Shown piece after piece: positions 1 through 4,763 of a stretch of 10,447 nucleotides of DNA (the stretch's first letter is position 1; every line of letters begins with the position of its first letter). The notes beneath the pieces were generated by a model. That model saw only the letters and a program-made list of their open reading frames with translations. It searched no databases and was not told the origin of the DNA. The translations under genes and the position numbers were made by a program. Origin of the DNA: Pseudomonadota bacterium (GTDB lineage Bacteria; Pseudomonadota; Gammaproteobacteria; Enterobacterales; Enterobacteriaceae); the NCBI GenBank assembly GCA_023454395.1, contig JAEYFY010000421.1, positions 1-10,447 on the forward strand, read 5' to 3'.

Positions 1-92
1 AGTTCAACGTTCGCGGCTTTACACATAGCGTCAGCGGCTTCAATACATGCCACCAGACCCTTGGTTTCGATCAGACCTAATGCATCACCCAT
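1..92 (-). CDS. BMC-domain microcompartment shell protein (PduA/EutM type), N-terminal fragment
   Basis: Only the first 30 codons are inside the window; the gene continues past base 1. The peptide begins MGDALGLIETKG and continues LVACIEAADAMCKAANVE. This is the canonical N-terminus of hexameric BMC shell proteins such as PduA, EutM and CutN, which tile the facets of bacterial microcompartments and carry a central metabolite pore. The start is placed at the ATG of base 92, not the ATG six bases earlier at 98. A strong GGAGG (101-105) stands 8 nt from the former but only 2 nt from the latter, and family proteins start MGxALGxIETKG. Composition is about 50% G+C by my count (46 of 92 bases), clearly higher than the surrounding DNA. 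From remembered Proteus gene order I infer that it opens the choline-utilisation cluster (choline TMA-lyase microcompartment), but ethanolamine, propanediol or other BMC loci cannot be excluded from this fragment. Confidence 0.9.
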   Translation of the reverse strand, partial: MGDALGLIETKGLVACIEAADAMCKAANVE

Positions 93-100
93 TTTCATTT

Positions 101-105
101 CCTCC
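101..105 (-). promoter_or_regulatory. Ribosome binding site of the BMC shell gene
   Basis: On the minus strand this reads GGAGG, a near-ideal Shine-Dalgarno. It lies 8 nt before the ATG at 92 and 2 nt before the alternative ATG at 98, so it selects the start at 92. The strength of the site fits a highly expressed structural shell protein. Confidence 0.8.
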
Positions 106-140
106 GAGAAGCCGTTTAACGGTTTACGTTTGCCCATTGT

Positions 141-169
141 GTCTGCGTGGTGATTTTTTAAACGCAGAC
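141..169 (-). repeat. Inverted repeat in the leader of the BMC shell gene
   Basis: Arms GTCTGCGT (141-148) and ACGCAGAC (162-169) are exact reverse complements separated by 13 nt. The element starts about 50 nt upstream of the shell-gene start and is G+C-richer than its surroundings. It could be an operator dyad or an RNA hairpin in the leader. No T-run follows it on the minus strand in a terminator arrangement. Confidence 0.5.
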
Positions 170-511
170 GTTGGTTTCAAAATCACTATAGCGCGCAAAA
201 AACAAAACAAAATATAAATCCAAGATATGAACACATATAGAATTTAGTTCTGATATTTAGTGTTTTTTATTTCTCTATTTATGTATCTATGCTGTTAATT
301 TGTTTTTTTCATCGTTATAAATTTATTTATTTTCATAAAAAACAGATGAAAAAATAGACAAATTAACTTTGTTAGAAGGATGTTGAAAAGGTGAAAAAAG
401 GCAGTACATATCGACGAGAAAGATGTGCGGAATATCACTGATATTTCAATGTGAGATCAATAATTGAAAAAGGCTAAATCGAGTCTATATACAAATCGTG
501 CTATTTTTTTA

Positions 512-530
512 TTGATAACGTATTTATCAA
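512..530. repeat. Perfect 7-bp inverted repeat, candidate operator
   Basis: TTGATAA (512-518) and TTATCAA (524-530) are exact reverse complements with a 5-nt spacer, cgtat. It lies directly beside the DnaA-box-like repeat block. It is not an FNR box, because the TTGAT and ATCAA halves are 9 nt apart instead of 4. A binding site for an unidentified dimeric regulator is possible. Confidence 0.4.
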
Positions 531-546
531 ATTTAAACCGTCACTA

Positions 547-602
547 CTGTGTATAAAAATCTGTGTATAAAAAGTGGTGTATATAAAACTGTCTATATAA
601 CA
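547..602 (-). repeat. Degenerate 14-bp direct repeats with two exact DnaA-box-like 9-mers
   Basis: Four successive units begin ctgtgtataaaaat, ctgtgtataaaaa, gtggtgtatataaaa and ctgtctatataaca, with a period of about 14 bp. On the minus strand, bases 548-556 and 562-570 each read TTATACACA, which fits the DnaA box consensus TTATNCACA exactly. The third unit (578-586) has one mismatch and the fourth has two. The boxes share one orientation and are 14 bp apart. No replication initiator gene, oriC neighbour or AT-rich 13-mer array is seen, so an origin is not claimed. DnaA titration, DnaA-dependent control of the BMC promoter, or a chance repeat in AT-rich DNA are the alternatives. Confidence 0.55.
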
Positions 603-737
603 TAACGGTGAGTACTCTTTGCTATATAAAGTCATGCAGACAATCCGTTCAAATAGCGCAATAGGCTAAAGAGTGAATATCAGGAATAGATGAGAAGAAA
701 AGGACGATTAACTAGATGGGATATATTGAGTTTTAGA

Positions 738-770
738 GAAATAAAAAGGTGACTATATCGAGGTCACCTT
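738..770 (-). terminator. Rho-independent terminator after the FidL-like gene
   Basis: On the minus strand an 8-bp stem AAGGTGAC / GTCACCTT (763-770 pairing with 746-753) closes a 9-nt loop and is followed by TTTTTATTT. It lies 30-50 nt beyond the stop codon of the FidL-like gene and would end the TetR / ToxR-like / FidL transcript before the BMC control region. There is no T-run on the plus side. Confidence 0.85.
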
Positions 771-799
771 GCAAAAATAAGATCAGAGAATCAGGGCAA

Positions 800-1318
800 T
801 TAATCGAATTTACTACCCGGCTTTAAGGTACAAATATAGAGTGGTGAATTAAGCGAACTTAATAGCAATGTTTTCTCATTTAGCTTCTGTGCATTAATAA
901 ATAACCCATCATGACTGTCTGACATTTCACGCATAAAATAGTCAAAAATTACATCAGGAGATTCATCAATTGATGATGCGCTCGCATCCCATTGGCTAAC
1001 AAAATAGTGACGTTCTGTCGGTGAAACACGCTTGGTTGTATAATCAAATTTCACATAGCGTTGTAAATACAACCATCCTGCTTTTGAAGTGGTATAACCT
1101 TCAACAACAATCGACCCTTTACCATTGGCACCAAATGAAAAATGAATATTACCATTTACATTTTCATCTTCCATATTTTCAAAACGCATAATGCCTTTGG
1201 TTGAACAAACCATGACACCTTCATTTTTAATGGTTAATAATCGTGTTGCAGCATAAGTGGCGACCAAGATAAAAATCAGGGCCGATAAAAAACATAAAAG
1301 TTTCCCTGAGATTTTCAT
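800..1318 (-). CDS. FidL-like inner-membrane protein
   Basis: A 172-residue protein with a short cytoplasmic N-terminus (MKISGK), one membrane segment at about residues 7-27 and a C-terminal domain predicted to be periplasmic, containing Cys38 and Cys163. Size, topology and position directly after a ToxR/MarT-type regulator match FidL, the uncharacterised partner of MarT in Salmonella pathogenicity island 3. By analogy with ToxS beside ToxR, FidL may modulate the periplasmic domain of its neighbour; this is inference. The ATG used is part of TAATG, overlapping the stop codon of the upstream regulator by one base, so translation is probably coupled. A longer frame from a TTG at 1330 is possible but less likely. 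A terminator follows at 738-770. Confidence 0.85.
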   Translation of the reverse strand: MKISGKLLCFLSALIFILVATYAATRLLTIKNEGVMVCSTKGIMRFENMEDENVNGNIHFSFGANGKGSIVVEGYTTSKAGWLYLQRYVKFDYTTKRVSPTERHYFVSQWDASASSIDESPDVIFDYFMREMSDSHDGLFINAQKLNEKTLLLSSLNSPLYICTLKPGSKFD

Positions 1319-2178
1319 TAGTATTTCCAAGAATAGTAAAAGTAATTGTCACAATAACTAAATGGGTTATCTTCGTTCTTAGCACAGTGCGCTAAAAATA
1401 CACGACCTAATCCATTTGTTTGTAATTTATCACCATAAAAGAAAACAAATCGCTCACCTTTCACGCACTGTAAATTAAGTTTCTTTCTTACCGCATCAAA
1501 ATTGCGAACATAATTATCACTGACTGCTGAATTAATCATGGCTTCATTAGAAAGTAACTCACAATCATTATGTGTTAATGGTGTCAGTGAAATTGGCTTT
1601 GATTGATATTGATTAAAAAAGATGATCATCGCAAGAAATACCGCACCTAATAAAAAACCGATGCTGGCTAAATACCAACAAATTTCGGGTTTCTGTGTTT
1701 TTTGTGGTGCTTCTTCTTGTGTAGGCTCTAAAGATGTTTGCGTTTGTATTAAAGATAAAGGTGTTGTTGTTTCAACCGCTATTTGATTTTCATCTTTAAC
1801 TAAAATAGGTGCTTCTTCATCTGGTTGAGTTGAAGGTAATAACGTTGAATCATCAATCAGTTCAACTGAAATATCGGGATTAAACTCTAACCGCCCTTTC
1901 GCAATGGTAACAATGATATTTTCAATGCCATAATGGCGAAATGTTTTTCGTAATAAACTCAAATATTGGTTTAAATTACTGTTTGATGAAACTAATCCAT
2001 TATCATCCCAAACACGTTTTAATACTTCATCACGATTAACAACGCCGGGATGCTGAACAAAATAAAAGAGTAACGCATTTGCGGTAATAGAAAGATGTGT
2101 ATCAACACTCTCTTTTTCTAACGATATCGCGCCATCCGTTGCGTCGTAATAAATTAAGGCATTTATTTTGTATTTCAT
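1318..2178 (-). CDS. Membrane-bound winged-helix transcriptional regulator (ToxR/CadC/MarT type)
   Basis: A 286-residue one-protein signal transducer. Residues about 20-105 form an OmpR/PhoB-type winged-helix DNA-binding domain, with RVWDDNG (55-61), the recognition-helix stretch SNLNQYLSLLRKTF (67-80) and the wing IVTIAKGRLEF (89-99). A Thr/Gln/Pro/Glu-rich linker (about 108-165) leads to one membrane helix (about 166-189) and a roughly 95-residue periplasmic domain with four cysteines (206, 238, 265, 276), suggesting one or two disulfides as in ToxR and CadC. With the FidL-like gene downstream, the best match is MarT. The start at 2178 is chosen because GAGG lies 5-6 nt upstream; the in-frame ATG at 2193 has CAGG immediately against it. 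It begins 26 nt after the TetR gene stops and overlaps the next gene by one base, so the three are probably one transcript. Target genes are unknown. Confidence 0.88.
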   Translation of the reverse strand: MKYKINALIYYDATDGAISLEKESVDTHLSITANALLFYFVQHPGVVNRDEVLKRVWDDNGLVSSNSNLNQYLSLLRKTFRHYGIENIIVTIAKGRLEFNPDISVELIDDSTLLPSTQPDEEAPILVKDENQIAVETTTPLSLIQTQTSLEPTQEEAPQKTQKPEICWYLASIGFLLGAVFLAMIIFFNQYQSKPISLTPLTHNDCELLSNEAMINSAVSDNYVRNFDAVRKKLNLQCVKGERFVFFYGDKLQTNGLGRVFLAHCAKNEDNPFSYCDNYFYYSWKY

Positions 2179-2204
2179 TGTGCCCTCATTCATCCTGATT
2201 AAAA

Positions 2205-2792
2205 TTACTGATTTGCTGTGTTTGCCATATAGTCAAATGTCATCTCAGATAATCTTTCAACTAATGCGCTACGCTCTTCTTGTGAAATCGTAGGACCTTC
2301 GGTTAATTCCGATAACCAAAGACCATCTGCAGCATAACGAATTAACGTGCCTAAATAACTATTATCGAGTTTATCGCCTTTGGCTAAATGCTCTAACATC
2401 CAATCACGCCAACATTTACGCATAATAGGTTCATTTGGCATGGCTAAAGAAAGTATCGCTAATTGGCGACTTTCATCTGACTGCTTCAAATTAGAAATAT
2501 AGGTTAAATAGGCGCGAGAAAAACGACCAGCTTCGATAGGATCATTCTCCATAATTACCGCAATACGGCTATCCATAATACCTAATAAACGTTTAAAAAC
2601 CGCATGCACTAATTCTAGTTTTCCCGGGAAATGATGAAGTAATCCACCTTTACTCACACCCGCTTCTTTTGCCACGGCATTTAAAGATAGAGACGCTATC
2701 CCTTCATTAGCCACAATAACACTTGCCGCTTCCAATAATTGTTCTTGAACTCGGATAGGGTCTTTTTTTCTGTGATGCGCAGTTGTATTCAT
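2205..2792 (-). CDS. TetR/AcrR-family transcriptional repressor
   Basis: A 195-residue protein with an N-terminal TetR DNA-binding domain. Residues about 15-60 show the family pattern, including ANEGIASLSLNAVAKEAGVS and KGGLLHHFPGK, where helix-turn-helix residues 38-57 end in the typical HHF motif. The C-terminal two thirds (about 65-195) are helical and would hold the ligand pocket and dimer interface; the ligand cannot be read from the sequence. The start codon lies 11 bp from a perfect 18-bp palindrome (2803-2820) of TetR-operator type, so autoregulation is likely. No good Shine-Dalgarno precedes the ATG. No efflux or enzyme gene is divergent from it, as is usual for this family; instead it heads a co-directional unit with the ToxR-like and FidL-like genes. 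Confidence 0.93.
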   Translation of the reverse strand: MNTTAHHRKKDPIRVQEQLLEAASVIVANEGIASLSLNAVAKEAGVSKGGLLHHFPGKLELVHAVFKRLLGIMDSRIAVIMENDPIEAGRFSRAYLTYISNLKQSDESRQLAILSLAMPNEPIMRKCWRDWMLEHLAKGDKLDNSYLGTLIRYAADGLWLSELTEGPTISQEERSALVERLSEMTFDYMANTANQ

Positions 2793-2802
2793 GCATAGGA
2801 TG

Positions 2803-2820
2803 ATACCGACCAGTCGGTAT
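2803..2820. promoter_or_regulatory. Perfect TetR-type operator palindrome
   Basis: ATACCGACCAGTCGGTAT has two exact 8-bp arms (ATACCGAC / GTCGGTAT) around a 2-bp centre. The ACCGAC..GTCGGT core resembles operators of many TetR-family repressors. It stands 11 bp upstream of the tetR-like start codon and overlaps a possible -10 (TATCAT on the minus strand, 2800-2805). Negative autoregulation of the whole three-gene unit is the simplest reading. Confidence 0.85.
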
Positions 2821-2828
2821 GTTCCTTA

Positions 2829-2842
2829 TTGATCAAAATCAA
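2829..2842. promoter_or_regulatory. FNR-type box, perfect match to TTGAT-N4-ATCAA
   Basis: TTGATCAAAATCAA matches the FNR consensus at all ten fixed positions and is extended by one base pair each side (A2828/T2843). It lies 8 bp beyond the TetR-type operator. Measured to the candidate minus-strand -10 at 2800-2805, its centre would be about 42 bp upstream of transcription start, the class II activator position. Measured to a second candidate -10 (TATAAT, minus strand, 2863-2868) it would be downstream of the start and repressing. Which promoter is real is not known. Confidence 0.7.
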
Positions 2843-3208
2843 TCCCTTTTGGACTCGTACTTATTATATGTAAATAATGCCGTTGACTTCACATTCCTTT
2901 ATTTCTTCAATTAAATTATTTTTAAAAAAATAAAATAAATAAACAAATATTGATTTAAATATTGCAATCACTTAAGTCAAAAAATAACATTTGATAATAA
3001 TCAAAAAATCCTGATTGATTAAAAATCGTAATTTGTTTTTTATCAAAATAATTATATTTCTATTTACTGCTGAATTTATACTCTCTATTTTTGTGACATT
3101 AATATAATTATATAAATTATCTTTATTAATTTTATTTAAATAAAAAAACACATCGTCTTTATGTATTAAGTACTAAATTTCACTTATTATCAAAAAATGA
3201 AATAGATA
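2843..3208. other. AT-rich intergenic region between the regulator unit and metY
   Basis: About 365 bp with long A and T runs and no open frame with a ribosome site. A minus-strand TATAAT at 2863-2868 with a poor -35 (TGAAGT, 2886-2891) is a possible second promoter for the regulator unit. The plus-strand bases 2862-2870 (TATTATATG) could equally be a -10 reading rightward from the FNR-type box, but no gene or clear small-RNA terminator follows. The right end meets the metY terminator. Confidence 0.5.
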
Positions 3209-3241
3209 AAGCCACCGTCTTTATATTAAAGAAGGTGGCTT
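3209..3241 (-). terminator. Rho-independent terminator of metY
   Basis: On the minus strand AAGCCACC (3241-3234) pairs with GGTGGCTT (3216-3209). An inner 5-bp stem CTTTA / TAAAG closes a 3-nt loop, separated from the outer stem by a 2-by-2 internal loop. T-rich sequence (TTTATCTATTTCATTTTTT) follows. It lies about 19 nt past the metY stop codon. The opposite strand has only a weak T-run. Confidence 0.85.
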
Positions 3242-3259
3242 ATTAACCAATAAAAGTAA

Positions 3260-4534
3260 TTAAAGGCTGGCTTTTAATGCTTGCTCTAAATCGGCAAGAA
3301 TGTCATCAATATGTTCAATACCAATAGATAAACGAATTAAATCGCGTGAAACGCCTGCACGCTCTAACTCTTCATCATTTAATTGGCGATGTGTGGTTGA
3401 TGCGGGATGACATGCTAATGATTTTGCATCACCAATATTCACGAGGCGAACTATAAGTTGCAATGCATCGATAAATTTTGCACCCGCTTCAGCGCCCCCT
3501 TTAATACCAAAAGAGAGAATACCCGCAGGTTTACCTGACATATAACGTACCGCTAAAGCATGCTCAGGATGATTGCTTAATCCCGCATATTTAACCCATG
3601 CAACTTGAGGATGATTTTGCAGATATTCTGCTACTTTCTGTGCATTTTCAGTGTGGCGATCCATACGCAACGCCAGCGTTTCTAGCCCTTGTAGAATTAA
3701 AAAAGCATTAAATGGCGATAATGCAGCACCGGTTCCACGCAATGGTGCAACACGACATCTTGCTATATAAGCAGCCGCACCAAAGTGCTCAACATAATTT
3801 ACCCCATGATAAGAAACATCAGGTGTATTTAATATCTCAAAACGATCTTTATGCTCGGCCCAAGGGAACTTACCAGAATCCACAACAATGCCGCCAATCG
3901 AATTACCGTGACCACCAATATATTTAGTTAAAGAGTGGATAATAATATCTGCGCCATGTTCAAAAGGACGACATAAATAAGGTGTTGCAACCGTATTATC
4001 AACAATCAAAGGCACACCATGGCGATGAGCAACATCAGCTAATGCTTGAATATCGACAATATTTCCGCTTGGGTTGGTGATAGTTTCACAAAATACCGCT
4101 TTTGTTTTGTCATCAATTAACGCTTCAAGAGCAGCAATATCATCATGGGGAGCAAAACGTGCTTCAATACCAATACGCGGAAACGTGTGTGCCATTAAGT
4201 TATAAGTACCGCCATAAAGCTTAGCGACGGAAACGATATTATCACCTACTTGCGCAATAGTTTGAATTGCATAAGTAATAGCAGCCATACCCGATGCGAC
4301 GGCAACAGAGGCTATTCCCCCTTCTAATGCCGCAACCCTTTTTTCTAATACGTCATTGGTTGGGTTCATTATGCGGGTATAGATATTGCCGGGTACTTTT
4401 AAGTCAAAGAGATCGGCACCATGTTGTGTGTCATCAAATGCATAAGATGTGGTTTGGTAAATAGGTACAGCTACTGCTTTTGTGGTTGGATCAGGTGAAT
4501 AACCGGCGTGAACAGAAAGTGTCTCAAGTTTCAT
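3260..4534 (-). CDS. metY: O-acetylhomoserine sulfhydrylase (O-acetylhomoserine aminocarboxypropyltransferase)
   Basis: A 424-residue PLP enzyme of the Cys/Met metabolism family, of typical MetY length. MetY joins O-acetylhomoserine and sulfide to give homocysteine and acetate, bypassing the MetB/MetC transsulfuration route. Visible features are the opening MKLETLSVHAGY, the phosphate-binding Tyr52-x-Arg54 (contributed to the neighbouring subunit), SGM (81-83), Asp179 in VDNT contacting the pyridine nitrogen, the Schiff-base Lys204 in SLTKYIGGHG, and Arg401 in RLSIGIE for the substrate carboxylate. The length and the ALEG..LFDLKVPGNIY insertions favour MetY over MetB or MetC; O-acetylserine activity is possible, as some homologues are bifunctional. 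The start at 4534 has AAGGGA about 6 nt upstream; the in-frame ATG at 4555 has no ribosome site. A terminator follows closely. A MetR-type box lies about 125 bp upstream. The gene stands alone, with no other met or cys gene visible. Confidence 0.95.
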   Translation of the reverse strand: MKLETLSVHAGYSPDPTTKAVAVPIYQTTSYAFDDTQHGADLFDLKVPGNIYTRIMNPTNDVLEKRVAALEGGIASVAVASGMAAITYAIQTIAQVGDNIVSVAKLYGGTYNLMAHTFPRIGIEARFAPHDDIAALEALIDDKTKAVFCETITNPSGNIVDIQALADVAHRHGVPLIVDNTVATPYLCRPFEHGADIIIHSLTKYIGGHGNSIGGIVVDSGKFPWAEHKDRFEILNTPDVSYHGVNYVEHFGAAAYIARCRVAPLRGTGAALSPFNAFLILQGLETLALRMDRHTENAQKVAEYLQNHPQVAWVKYAGLSNHPEHALAVRYMSGKPAGILSFGIKGGAEAGAKFIDALQLIVRLVNIGDAKSLACHPASTTHRQLNDEELERAGVSRDLIRLSIGIEHIDDILADLEQALKASL

Positions 4535-4611
4535 AGCAATCCCTTTTTGTTGCATTTGTTCTTATCGTATTACTTATATTTTAAATAACTTAAATCAAAA
4601 TAAGCATTCTT

Positions 4612-4617
4612 AGTATA
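4612..4617 (-). promoter_or_regulatory. Candidate -10 element of the metY promoter
   Basis: TATACT on the minus strand, with no recognisable -35 at 16-18 bp, as in activator-dependent promoters. Transcription would begin near 4605, placing the centre of the MetR-type box at about -59. Other AT-rich hexamers closer to the gene (for example TATAAG near 4572-4577) are possible. Confidence 0.3.
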
Positions 4618-4657
4618 TAAGCCATATAAATAAGCGTATATCGCCTCTGTCGTATAG

Positions 4658-4670
4658 TGAAAAAATTTCA
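4658..4670. promoter_or_regulatory. MetR-type operator (TGAA-N5-TTCA)
   Basis: TGAAAAAATTTCA matches the MetR consensus TGAA-N5-TTCA exactly and also the general LysR-type T-N11-A pattern. It lies between yddG and metY, 124-136 bp upstream of the metY start. MetR is a LysR-family activator of late methionine-pathway genes that responds to homocysteine, the product of MetY, so the site makes biochemical sense. Confidence 0.6.
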
Positions 4671-4763
4671 ACTTAGATTAATACGACTAAAGTACCATAC
4701 CGTTAATAATTCAAAACGCCGCTTTTCACTGTCATATTTGAGTTAAGAGTCTTGCTTTTCCCA

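Larger units (their letters stand above)
93..745. other. Long intergenic/regulatory region upstream of the BMC locus
   Basis: About 650 bp without a convincing gene. It is very AT-rich except for the first ~80 bases next to the BMC start. It holds the shell-gene Shine-Dalgarno, an 8-bp inverted repeat in what would be the 5' leader (141-169), a 7-bp-arm inverted repeat (512-530), and a block of degenerate ~14-bp direct repeats containing two exact DnaA-box-like 9-mers (547-602). A smaller inverted repeat, AATATC/GATATT, is at 431-445. I could not fix a promoter with confidence. TATAGT read on the minus strand near base 188 is a possible -10 but lacks a good -35. The only open frame I saw (635-501, minus, 44 codons) overlaps the repeats and lacks a good ribosome site. 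Confidence 0.6.

Noticed and set aside
112..135. GTTTA repeats resembling a PhoP box
   Set aside because: The two GTTTA units have the wrong spacing for the PhoP direct repeat.
450..466. TGTGAGATCAATAATT as a CRP site
   Set aside because: Only the left half matches; the TCACA half is absent. The same applies to TGTGA near 3094.
501..635. 44-codon minus-strand open frame in the BMC upstream region
   Set aside because: It runs through the repeat block, has no good ribosome site and its peptide shows no recognisable features.
1318..1330. TTG start extending the FidL-like protein by four residues
   Set aside because: The ATG at 1318 forms a TAATG coupling junction with the upstream gene, which is a better start.
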